This document shows positions 1 to 5,739 of a stretch of DNA of 8,447 nt, piece after piece. Under the pieces are notes generated by a model. It was not told the origin of the DNA and ran no database searches. It was given only the letters and a program-made list of their open reading frames with translations. The stretch comes from Betaproteobacteria bacterium HGW-Betaproteobacteria-8 (GTDB lineage Bacteria; Pseudomonadota; Gammaproteobacteria; Burkholderiales; Methylophilaceae), in the NCBI GenBank assembly GCA_002842135.1, contig PHCD01000076.1, positions 1-8,447 on the forward strand, written 5' to 3'. The position numbers and the translations under genes are program-made. Numbering within the stretch: the stretch's first letter is position 1; each line of letters begins with the position of its first letter.

Positions 1-1
1 C

Positions 2-850
2 AAGCTGATCGATCTGGTCGAGAACAAGCACGTCTCCGGCTGGGATGACCCGCGCCTGCCGACACTGGCCGGCGCCCGCCGCCGCGGCTACACGCCCGAG
101 GGCTTCAAACTGTTCACCGACCGCATCGGCGTCTCCAAGGCCGACTCCTGGATCGAATACACCATCCTCGAAGACTGCATGCGTGAAGTGCTCAACGAAT
201 CCGCCGAACGCCGCATCGCAGTGCTCGACCCCATCAAACTGGTCATCGACAACTACCCGGAAAGTCAAAGTGAAGATTGCTTTGCGCCCAACCATCCGCA
301 AAAACCGGAACTCGGCAAGCGCGTAGTACCGCTGACCAGGGAACTCTGGATCGAGCGTGAAGACTTCATGGAAGTGCCGAGCAAAGGCTATTTCCGCCTG
401 TTTCCGGACAACATGGTGCGCCTGCGCTACGGCTACGTGGTCAAATGCACCGGCTTCGAGAAAGATGCGGATGGCAACGTGGTAACTGTGCACTGCGAAT
501 ACCTGCCCGATACCAAATCCGGCACACCGGGTGCGGATTCAGTCAAAGTGAAAGGCAACATCCACTGGGTATCGGCCGCACATGCCTACGCCGCCGAAGT
601 GCGCCTTTATGACCGCCTGTTCAAGGAAGCCCACCCGGGCGCTGGCGACCGCGACTACCTTGATGACATCAATCCGGATTCTGTGAAAACGATCACCGCG
701 CAATTGGAACCCGCTTTGAAAGATGCAAAACCAGCGGATGCCTTCCAGTTTGAGCGCCACGGCTATTTTGTCGCAGACCGGAAAGATAGCGTCGCCGGCA
801 AACCGGTGTTCAACCGCACGGTGACACTACGGGATGCCTGGCAAAAATAA
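2..850 (+). CDS. glnS: Glutaminyl-tRNA synthetase, C-terminal part (gene cut by window edge)
   Basis: Cytoplasmic class I aminoacyl-tRNA synthetase that charges tRNA-Gln with glutamine. The 282 visible codons begin just after where the MSKR (KMSKS-type) loop of the catalytic core would lie. The text KLIDLVENKHVSGWDDPRLP followed by LAGARRRGYTPEGF is the typical GlnRS stretch after that loop. The remainder is the two-barrel anticodon-binding domain, with LDPIKLVIDNYPE, LWIEREDF, RLRYGYVVKC, KGNIHWVSA and the end QFERHGYFVADRKD...VFNRTVTLRDAWQK. The frame is intact to TAA at 848-850. Codon use is GC-rich at third positions, as in the genes to the far right. The last ~105 bp recur in diverged form at 1469-1574. 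No terminator is visible before mazE, 58 bp downstream, so read-through into mazEF is possible. Identification is secure. Confidence 0.97.
   Translation, partial: KLIDLVENKHVSGWDDPRLPTLAGARRRGYTPEGFKLFTDRIGVSKADSWIEYTILEDCMREVLNESAERRIAVLDPIKLVIDNYPESQSEDCFAPNHPQKPELGKRVVPLTRELWIEREDFMEVPSKGYFRLFPDNMVRLRYGYVVKCTGFEKDADGNVVTVHCEYLPDTKSGTPGADSVKVKGNIHWVSAAHAYAAEVRLYDRLFKEAHPGAGDRDYLDDINPDSVKTITAQLEPALKDAKPADAFQFERHGYFVADRKDSVAGKPVFNRTVTLRDAWQK
744..850 (+). repeat. glnS 3'-end repeat, copy 1 (functional tail)
   Basis: This is the in-frame end of glnS, from TCCAGTTTGAG to the stop codon. It is the left member of a direct repeat whose right member is at 1469-1574. By hand alignment from CAG at 746, about 84 of 105 positions match, with one single-base gap. 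The two copies bracket mazEF. Confidence 0.85.
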
Positions 851-852
851 GC

Positions 853-880
853 TTGCAGCACCGACGTCTGATGTTATAAC
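853..880 (+). promoter_or_regulatory. Predicted mazEF promoter with extended -10
   Basis: A possible -35 TTGCAG (853-858) is followed after 16 bp by -10 TATAAC (875-880). The TG at 872-873 makes it an extended -10 (TGTTATAAC). The predicted start of transcription is near 887, giving a leader of about 22 nt that contains the strong mazE ribosome binding site. The -35 match is only moderate; the extended -10 is the better evidence. This is a sequence match only. Confidence 0.5.
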
Positions 881-892
881 ATTGTTTTAACA
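871..892. promoter_or_regulatory. Likely MazE/MazEF operator: tandem palindromic sites on the -10
   Basis: A perfect 12-bp palindrome ATGTTATAACAT (871-882) covers the -10 box. It is followed by TGTTTTAACA (883-892), which differs by one base from TGTTATAACA (872-881). The two 10-mers start 11 bp apart, about one helical turn, so they would lie on the same face of the DNA. AbrB-fold MazE antitoxins, alone or with MazF, are known to repress their own promoters by binding such sites. That MazE binds here is inference. Confidence 0.5.
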
Positions 893-897
893 TTCAA

Positions 898-904
898 GAG
901 GTGA
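898..904 (+). promoter_or_regulatory. Strong Shine-Dalgarno of mazE
   Basis: GAGGTGA lies 4 nt before the ATG at 909 and is nearly a full complement of the 16S rRNA 3' end. It fixes the mazE start. It contrasts with the weak or absent sites in front of mazF and of the nucleotidyltransferase-like gene. A strongly translated antitoxin followed by a coupled toxin is the usual arrangement in such operons. Confidence 0.75.
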
Positions 905-908
905 TGAC

Positions 909-1151
909 ATGAAAATCGCCATACGCAAAATCGGCAACTCCAAGGGCGTACTGATCCCCGCCCCGCTGATTGCTGCCTGCAACATTCAGGATGAAGTCAT
1001 CATGCATGTAGAAAACAACCGCCTGATTATCGAGGCGGCCAATACCGCCCTACGCAAGAACTGGTTCGCAAGCTACGACCCAGAAAAAGATGAATCTGCC
1101 TGGAACGACCTGGTGGAAACCGAAGCAGAACAGGCCGATTGGGAATGGTAA
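909..1151 (+). CDS. mazE: MazE-type antitoxin (AbrB/SpoVT fold)
   Basis: An 80-residue antitoxin that neutralises the MazF RNase made from the next gene and probably represses the shared promoter. Residues 1-45 (MKIAIRKIGNSKGVLIPAPL, then DEV and NNRLIIE) form the swapped-hairpin AbrB/MazE DNA-binding domain, with the diagnostic IGNS-x-GV-x-IP core. Residues 46-80 are acidic and rich in Trp (WFASYDPEKDE, AWNDL, ADWEW), as expected for the flexible tail that wraps around MazF. The start is set by the GAGGTGA ribosome binding site. The stop overlaps the mazF ATG, so the two are translationally coupled. It lies between glnS and a decayed second glnS tail, which suggests that the pair arrived by recombination at the end of glnS. 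Length is typical of the family. Confidence 0.92.
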   Translation: MKIAIRKIGNSKGVLIPAPLIAACNIQDEVIMHVENNRLIIEAANTALRKNWFASYDPEKDESAWNDLVETEAEQADWEW

Positions 1152-1453
1152 AACGCGGCGAAGTCTATTGGGTCAACCTCGACCCGACCATAGGCACGGA
1201 AATCCGCAAAACCCGCCCCGCACTCATCGTCTCGCCTGACGACATGAACGCTGCACTGCCGCGCGTCATTGTCGCCCCGCTCACCAGTAAAGGCCAGCCG
1301 CTCGGCTGCCGCCCGGAAGTCGAATTCAAAGGCAAACCCTCCCGCATCCTGCTCGACCAGATCCGCACCGTAGACAAGCAAAGGCTGGGTGCCAAAATGG
1401 GTGAAATCGCACTGGATCTGTGGCATTCGACCTTGCTGGAGATGCTGGCATGA
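1145..1453 (+). CDS. mazF: MazF-family mRNA interferase toxin
   Basis: A ribosome-independent endoribonuclease that cuts single-stranded RNA at short motifs when MazE is depleted. I chose ATG 1145 (102 residues), which overlaps the mazE stop by 7 bp and gives the standard N-terminus MVKRGEVYWVNLDP. A TTG at 1139 would add only two residues. Family features are KRGEVYWV (3-10), TEIRKTRPALIVSPDDMN (18-35), PRVIVAPLTS (39-48) and RILLDQIRTVDKQRL. Arg24 and Thr47 align with the catalytic Arg/Thr pair of Bacillus MazF. No strong Shine-Dalgarno is present, so translation probably depends on mazE. All conserved blocks are present, so it should be active; its cleavage motif cannot be read from sequence. 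The stop TGA overlaps an ATG that opens the decayed glnS tail. Confidence 0.95.
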   Translation: MVKRGEVYWVNLDPTIGTEIRKTRPALIVSPDDMNAALPRVIVAPLTSKGQPLGCRPEVEFKGKPSRILLDQIRTVDKQRLGAKMGEIALDLWHSTLLEMLA

Positions 1454-1468
1454 GTCAGAAAAACACTG

Positions 1469-1574
1469 TCCAGTTTGAACGGCAGGGTTATTTTGTCGCA
1501 GACAGGAAAGACAGAGTGGCAGACAACCGGTGTTTAATCGGACCATGACGCTTAGGGATGCTTGGCAAAAATGA
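1469..1574 (+). pseudogene. Frameshifted, diverged duplicate of the glnS 3' end
   Basis: This is the right member of the direct repeat with 744-850. Read in frame it gives VQFERQGYFVADRKDRVAD. It then loses one base (AAC CGG in place of AAA CCG), after which the original reading continues in another frame as PVFNRTMTLRDAWQK and ends at TGA 1572-1574. Of about 19 codon differences from the intact tail, about 15 are silent (for example CGG/AGG, GGC/GGT, TTC/TTT). Divergence therefore mostly occurred while both were functional GlnRS ends. That points to two glnS alleles of different origin, not a recent local duplication. The mazF stop overlaps an ATG (1450) that would translate this as a 32-residue peptide ending at 1548; I do not regard that as a gene. 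Confidence 0.85.
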
Positions 1575-1584
1575 CCAATAAATT

Positions 1585-2181
1585 ATGAATCGAGCAGAGG
1601 AGTTAATAAAGAAATCGGCATCCCAAGGGGATAGCGTTGATAGAATCGCGCGCAAAGTCTACTTGATGCTACCCACTCATGCTTTTAAGGATGCATACGA
1701 TATTCAACTTGACCTATTCTCTGAAATTAGCTCTTTTGTAGATATCCCGATTTCATCAATTCATATTATTGGTTCAGCAAAAACTGGAATTAGTCTTGTA
1801 AAAGGAACAACATTCTCATCTGAAAAATCCGATATTGATATCGCCATTGTTGACCCATCCTTATATACAAAGAAATTTGAACATAGTTTCCAAATAAGTA
1901 ATGGTTGGAAAAATCTAAGCACCTTTTCGGCCAACCCTGTTGACGCTGCTAATAAGCGTAAGCAATTTTTAGATTATTTAGATAGAGGGGTCTTTTGCCC
2001 TAATTGCATGCCCCACTCACCAGACAGAGCAGAGTGGTTGAGTTTTTTTGGAAGACTTTCAGACACATACTCACACTTTTGCAATGGAATATCTGCTTGG
2101 ATATATGCAAGTGAATATTTTTTAACGTATAAACAACAGTCAGCCATAAAAAAATATTTGGCAGATAAGGGGTTAACATGA
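1585..2181 (+). CDS. Nucleotidyltransferase-like protein, partner of the DUF262 gene
   Basis: A 198-residue protein with a pol-beta-type nucleotidyltransferase signature: IHIIGSAKTG (59-68) followed by SDIDIAIVD (82-90). This gives the G-S ... D-x-D pattern, with Asp83 and Asp85 as likely metal ligands. The 18-residue gap between GS and DxD is longer than in minimal MNT enzymes. I could not place a third carboxylate. A CPNC motif lies at 138-141. The C-terminal part (FFGRLSDTYSHFCNGISAWI) looks helical. The substrate is unknown. The ATG at 1585 is the only reasonable start but has no clear Shine-Dalgarno. The gene begins 10 bp after the glnS remnant, with no obvious promoter of its own, so it may be read from the mazEF side. 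Its stop overlaps the next start by 4 bp. It is strikingly AT-rich compared with its flanks. Confidence 0.7.
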   Translation: MNRAEELIKKSASQGDSVDRIARKVYLMLPTHAFKDAYDIQLDLFSEISSFVDIPISSIHIIGSAKTGISLVKGTTFSSEKSDIDIAIVDPSLYTKKFEHSFQISNGWKNLSTFSANPVDAANKRKQFLDYLDRGVFCPNCMPHSPDRAEWLSFFGRLSDTYSHFCNGISAWIYASEYFLTYKQQSAIKKYLADKGLT

Positions 2182-3254
2182 TTCGATACCAAATTCGTTC
2201 AATTGCACTACTTAATATAGTCAATGATGTAAAAACAGACCGCCTCATTCCAGATGCATACTTTCAGCGAAACCTAGTATGGCGAGATGTACATCGTAAA
2301 GATTTTATTGAAACAATACTTTGTGGCTTTCCTTTTCCTCAGATGTTTTTTTCTCGGGGAAAAATTGATCTAACTAAAATGCAATCCATAGCTTGTATCG
2401 TAGATGGTCAACAAAGAACCGCAGCTATCGTAGACTATATTGATAACAAATTTCCTGTAAATGATCGTTACTTTCGTGATCTATCAGAAACCGAAAAAGG
2501 TGATTTCTTAAAATATGAAATTGGAGTGGTCGAGTTAGATTTAGAAAACGATGATCCCAAAATTATTGAAATATTCAAAAGACTGAACAGGACTTCAAAC
2601 TCTTTAACTGTGATTGAAAAGTTAGCATCTGAGTTTGCTCCAACGGAATACATGTTTACGGCACGTCTCCTCGCCAATGATGTAGACCTTCATGACCCCC
2701 AAGCAAAAATAGTAGAGGATGAAGAAGAGGATTGGAGAAGTGACCCAAATGTGCCAGAAGAGCTTTTGGATTGGGCCAGAACTAAACAAAGCTCTAAATT
2801 TGCAGAAATATGTGACAGCCTTGGGGTATTTACCGAGCGGGAAATAGCACGAAAAGTACATTTGATGTATGTGCTAAATATTATGTCAACAATCCTGGCC
2901 GGCTTCTTTAATAGAAACGAAAAGACCACTTCATTATTAGAAGATCTAAAAGAGAATTTCGTTAACAAAGACAATATTTATGACCTTGTTATTAAGGCAT
3001 TTAAATTCATTGAGGAATTAAAATTAGACAAGTATTCTTTTTGGACCGCAAAAGCAAACTTCTTCTCTTTGTCTGTGGCTGTTGCTAGAGCAATTGAAGC
3101 AGGTCGAACTCTTGACTTAGATGCGACTAGAAAAAACCTGACTGAATTTGCTGCAAACCCATCCACAGATTACGGATTAGCTGCACGCGAAGGTGTAAAC
3201 AACAAAAAAGAACGACAAGCTCGACATCAATATATTGCTGACTTACTCGTTTAG
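2178..3254 (+). CDS. DUF262 (DGQQR) family protein
   Basis: A 358-residue protein with the DUF262 ParB-like fold. The signature blocks are IPDAYFQRNLVW (24-35), FIETILCGFPFPQMFF (43-58), IVDGQQRTAAIVDYI (74-88) and FKRLNRTSNSLTVIEKLAS (133-151). In GmrSD, BrxU and SspE this domain binds or hydrolyses nucleotides or senses modified DNA, and the DGQQR motif is essential. Those proteins carry an additional nuclease domain such as DUF1524. I see no HNH or DUF1524 motif here; the C-terminal ~200 residues are helical and charged, with an acidic stretch EDEEEDW near 176-182. The ATGA overlap with the nucleotidyltransferase-like gene implies coupled translation and joint function. Codons are AT-rich. 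A role in anti-phage defence is inference from the domain and the island context; the effector activity is unknown. Confidence 0.82.
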   Translation: MIRYQIRSIALLNIVNDVKTDRLIPDAYFQRNLVWRDVHRKDFIETILCGFPFPQMFFSRGKIDLTKMQSIACIVDGQQRTAAIVDYIDNKFPVNDRYFRDLSETEKGDFLKYEIGVVELDLENDDPKIIEIFKRLNRTSNSLTVIEKLASEFAPTEYMFTARLLANDVDLHDPQAKIVEDEEEDWRSDPNVPEELLDWARTKQSSKFAEICDSLGVFTEREIARKVHLMYVLNIMSTILAGFFNRNEKTTSLLEDLKENFVNKDNIYDLVIKAFKFIEELKLDKYSFWTAKANFFSLSVAVARAIEAGRTLDLDATRKNLTEFAANPSTDYGLAAREGVNNKKERQARHQYIADLLV

Positions 3255-3257
3255 TTA

Positions 3258-3286
3258 TTAACCATCTTTCCTAGTTATTCTATAAC
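3258..3286 (+). promoter_or_regulatory. Possible promoter before the flavin reductase-like gene
   Basis: TTAACC (3258-3263) and TATAAC (3281-3286) are spaced by 17 bp, matching 4/6 and 5/6 of the sigma-70 boxes. GTTAT-TCT-ATAAC (3274-3286) is a small inverted repeat around the -10. Transcription would start only about 8 nt before the ATG, so the mRNA would be nearly leaderless. This fits the lack of a good ribosome binding site but weakens the call. Confidence 0.3.
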
Positions 3287-3300
3287 ACTAGCGGCGTCGA

Positions 3301-3909
3301 ATGATTTGCCAAGTTGAGCCTAATATAGCCTACCGCCTCCTCAATCACGGCCCGACCGTCCTCGTCACGTCCGCCCACGGCGAACACTGCAACATCATGG
3401 CGGCTGCCTGGAACATGCCGCTGGATTTCGACCCGCCCAAGGTCGCCATCGTCATCGACAAGAACACCTATACGCGCGAACTGATGGAAGCCTCCGGTAC
3501 CTTTGCCATCAACGTGCCCTGTCGCACGCAGGCTGAACTGGTTGTCCAGGTCGGTTCCAGCTCCGGCCGCGAGTTGCTGGGCAAATCGCCTGACAATAAA
3601 TTCAATGCATTCGAGTTGCCGATTTTTGCCGCAAGCCAAATAGAGGCCCCGCTACTGCAAGGCTGCATCGCCTGGCTGGAATGCAGGATCATTCCCGAGC
3701 CGCACATCCAGGACACTTATGATCTCTTCCTCGCTGAAGTGGTGGCCGCGCAAGCGGACGAGCGCGTGTTTTCAGACGACCGCTGGCACTTTGAAGGCCA
3801 CGACGAACTGCGCACCATCCACCATATCGCCGGCGGCCAATTCTTTGTAGCTGGCGGCAGCCTGCAGGTAATGCCGCCAGACCCAACACCAGTCAATCCG
3901 ACCCTATAA
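3301..3909 (+). CDS. Flavin reductase-like FMN-binding protein (flavoredoxin type)
   Basis: A 202-residue protein of the flavin reductase-like / split-barrel FMN-binding family. Key blocks are AYRLLNHGPTVLVTSAHG (10-27), NIMAAAWNMPLDFDPPKVAI (31-50), YTRELMEASGTFAINVPC (57-74) and a C-terminal HHIAGGQFFVAGG. Members bind FMN and either reduce flavin with NAD(P)H or pass electrons; the exact partner cannot be told from sequence. The protein should be cytoplasmic, with no signal peptide or membrane segment. Its GC-rich codons match the far-right genes and mark the end of the AT-rich block. ATG 3301 gives the usual N-terminal length but has only a weak GGCG-like sequence upstream. It stands alone: the next gene, corA, starts 80 bp later and is functionally unrelated. 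Confidence 0.88.
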   Translation: MICQVEPNIAYRLLNHGPTVLVTSAHGEHCNIMAAAWNMPLDFDPPKVAIVIDKNTYTRELMEASGTFAINVPCRTQAELVVQVGSSSGRELLGKSPDNKFNAFELPIFAASQIEAPLLQGCIAWLECRIIPEPHIQDTYDLFLAEVVAAQADERVFSDDRWHFEGHDELRTIHHIAGGQFFVAGGSLQVMPPDPTPVNPTL

Positions 3910-3928
3910 GCCGATTCATCGCATCGGC
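3910..3928 (+). terminator. Weak hairpin after the flavin reductase-like gene
   Basis: GCCGAT and ATCGGC form a 6-bp stem with a 7-nt loop, beginning one base after the stop codon. No U-run follows, so it is at best a weak or factor-dependent terminator or an mRNA-stabilising hairpin. Confidence 0.25.
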
Positions 3929-3989
3929 GCAGATAGCAGCCACCCAAATACAGCTTTACGTACGGAATGGCAGTATTATCATAAATGCT

Positions 3990-5081
3990 ATGGCCAGACA
4001 AAAAACCCACAAAAAGTTACGCTCCAAAAAGACCGGGCTACCGCCCGGCGCTCTGGTGCACGTGGGCGAGATAAAAACAGCGCAGCCGCATGCCAGCATT
4101 TTAGACTACACAACAGAAAACATTAGTGAACGGTCACTCACTGCGGAAGAGGCGCTGACATTAACCCCGCCCATGCAGGGAATACGCTGGGTCAACGTCT
4201 ATGGCCTGCACGACCCAATGTTGATCTCCAGGATAGGTGCGAACTTCGGTTTGCATGCATTGGTACTGGAAGACATCTTGAATACGGACCAGCGTCCCAA
4301 GGTCGATAGTATTGAGCAGAACCTGTTTATCGTTACCCGCCTTTTTCAGTACGACTCGCCCAATATGGATATCACCTCTGATCAGGTGAGCATCGTGCTG
4401 GGCAGGAATTTCGTGCTGACTTTTCAGGAAAGGCAACTCGGTGCCTTCAACCCGATTCGCGAGCGCTTGCGGACTCAAGGCAGCCATCTCAGGCAATCCG
4501 GTCCGGATTACCTGACCTATTCCCTGCTCGACATGATCGTTGACCGCTATTTCATCGTGCTTGAGCAGCTGGGTGACGACTGCGAGGTGCTGGAGGAAGC
4601 GCTGATCCGCAAACCGACCAACACCACGCTCAACAGCATCCATCGCCTCAAGCGAGAGAGCATGGAACTACGACGCAATGTCTGGCCGCTACGCGATGTG
4701 GTCAATCACCTGATACGCAACGAACAGGGATTCTTCGAGGCCAATACAGTGTTGTATCTGCGAGATGTCTACGACCACACCATGCATTTCATTGAGTCGC
4801 TGGATACCATACGCGACATGCTGAGCGGCATGATGGACATCTATCTTTCCAGCGTCAGCAACCGCGTCAACCTGGAACTTCGTGCCTTGACCGTGGTAGC
4901 CATGCTGTTCATGCCGGCAACGCTGATCGCAGGCATCTTCGGCATGAATTTCGAGTTCATTCCCTGGTTCCATAATCCCAACGGCTTCTGGTTCGCATTG
5001 GGCATCATGGGCGGCATTGCCCTTATCATGGGCTTGATTTTCTGGCGCAGGCAATGGCTCACCCGGCCAGATGTTGGTTAA
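3990..5081 (+). CDS. corA: CorA-family magnesium/cobalt transporter
   Basis: An inner-membrane channel of the 2-TM GMN family, working as a pentamer to take up Mg2+ (also Co2+ or Ni2+). Its 363 residues closely follow the layout of Thermotoga CorA: a basic N-terminus with GLPPGALVHVG (16-26), the cytosolic funnel domain with LVLEDILNTDQRPKVD (91-106), and the long stalk helix with RDVYDHT and SSVSNRVN. TM1 (LTVVAMLFMPATLIAGIF) ends in the selectivity motif GMN at 318-320. TM2 lies at about 333-352, followed by a short positive tail (WRRQWLTRP). ATG 3990 is the only sensible start, since the preceding ATG (3967) runs into a stop; its ribosome binding site is poor. The gene is convergent with msrA, 24 bp away. 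Whether it prefers Mg2+ or Co2+ cannot be decided here. Confidence 0.95.
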   Translation: MARQKTHKKLRSKKTGLPPGALVHVGEIKTAQPHASILDYTTENISERSLTAEEALTLTPPMQGIRWVNVYGLHDPMLISRIGANFGLHALVLEDILNTDQRPKVDSIEQNLFIVTRLFQYDSPNMDITSDQVSIVLGRNFVLTFQERQLGAFNPIRERLRTQGSHLRQSGPDYLTYSLLDMIVDRYFIVLEQLGDDCEVLEEALIRKPTNTTLNSIHRLKRESMELRRNVWPLRDVVNHLIRNEQGFFEANTVLYLRDVYDHTMHFIESLDTIRDMLSGMMDIYLSSVSNRVNLELRALTVVAMLFMPATLIAGIFGMNFEFIPWFHNPNGFWFALGIMGGIALIMGLIFWRRQWLTRPDVG

Positions 5082-5105
5082 AGCTCAATTAATACCCAAC
5101 TGGTT

Positions 5106-5651
5106 TTAATGTTCGGCTGATTTCAGCAAGGCACCGTATTTGGCACGTATCTTCGCGATCTTGGGCGCTGCTACCGCTTGGCAATAGGGCTGATTGGAAT
5201 TGTTGACATAGTAATACTGGTGATAATCCTCCGCCGGATAAAAAATAGAAGCGCTTGTCACCTCAGTCACCACCGGGTCCGGCCACCAGTTCTCGGCATC
5301 GACCCTGGCGATCATCTGCTCCGCAATCGCCTTCTGTTCGTCATCCAGATAAAAAATGGCCGAACGGTACTGCGTGCCAATGTCATTACCCTGACGGTTG
5401 GGTGTGGTCGGGTCGTGAGCAGTAAAGAAGACTTCCAGCAGAGCCTCGTAACTGATGACGGCGGGGTCAAAGGATATCTGTATCGCTTCAGCATGCCCGG
5501 TCGTACCGGTGCAGACCTGCTTATAAGTCGGGTCGCTGGTAAAACCGCCGGTGTAGCCGGAAACCACCTCGCGCACTCCGGCCAGTTGAGTGAATACCGG
5601 CTCCAGGCACCAGAAACAGCCGCCTGCCAATATCGCGATATTTTCTTTCAT
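5106..5651 (-). CDS. msrA: Peptide-methionine (S)-S-oxide reductase MsrA
   Basis: A repair enzyme that reduces the S-epimer of methionine sulfoxide in proteins and free methionine, using thioredoxin. It has 181 residues, a typical length for a stand-alone MsrA without an MsrB fusion. The N-terminal MKENIAILAGGCFWCLEP holds the catalytic motif GCFWC (11-15), with Cys12 as nucleophile. Other family blocks are SGYTGG (31-36), GTQYRS (92-97) and EDYHQYY (141-147). Cys15 and Cys157 (PYCQAVAAPKI) are candidate resolving cysteines. No signal peptide is seen, so it is cytoplasmic. AGGA lies 7 nt before the ATG and supports this start. It is divergent from the Y-family polymerase gene, with an 88-bp intergenic region that must hold its promoter, and convergent with corA. 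Confidence 0.96.
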   Translation of the reverse strand: MKENIAILAGGCFWCLEPVFTQLAGVREVVSGYTGGFTSDPTYKQVCTGTTGHAEAIQISFDPAVISYEALLEVFFTAHDPTTPNRQGNDIGTQYRSAIFYLDDEQKAIAEQMIARVDAENWWPDPVVTEVTSASIFYPAEDYHQYYYVNNSNQPYCQAVAAPKIAKIRAKYGALLKSAEH

Positions 5652-5682
5652 GAAACTGTCCTATTATTTGCTGATGATGATT

Positions 5683-5710
5683 AAGATATTAGTCTGACCG
5701 GAAAGTGCAA
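5683..5710 (-). promoter_or_regulatory. Possible msrA promoter
   Basis: On the minus strand, TTGCAC (plus coordinates 5705-5710) and TATCTT (5683-5688) are separated by 16 bp. They would start a transcript about 25 nt before the msrA ATG, with AGGA inside the leader. The matches to sigma-70 boxes are partial. Confidence 0.3.
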
Positions 5711-5739
5711 TCCTTACCTGATTTTAATATGTATAGCCC

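Noticed and set aside
539..760. Open frames antisense to glnS, and similar ones antisense to mazF, corA, msrA, the polymerase and the ParA-type gene
   Set aside because: They lie opposite secure genes, have no family motifs and are expected from GC-rich codon use.
1585..2181. CBASS-type cyclic oligonucleotide synthase
   Set aside because: GS...DxD is present, but the protein is shorter than typical CD-NTases and the neighbour is not a known CBASS effector.
2690..3254. A possible nuclease (HNH/DUF1524) domain in the C-terminal part of the DUF262 protein
   Set aside because: No His-containing nuclease motif or LEHILP-like block is visible; the His residues near the end (for example ARHQY) lack the expected context.
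3255..3300. A third glnS-tail or att-like repeat at the right edge of the AT-rich block
   Set aside because: I compared it by eye with both glnS tails and the sequence after glnS and found no shared stretch beyond the short, common TATAAC.
5082..5105. Bidirectional terminator between convergent corA and msrA
   Set aside because: The 24-bp gap holds no GC-rich stem with a T-run.
5655..5672. SOS (LexA) box in the msrA-polymerase spacer
   Set aside because: CTGT occurs at 5656 but no ACAG follows at the right distance; the other near-match (CTGATTTTAATATGTA) is too poor.
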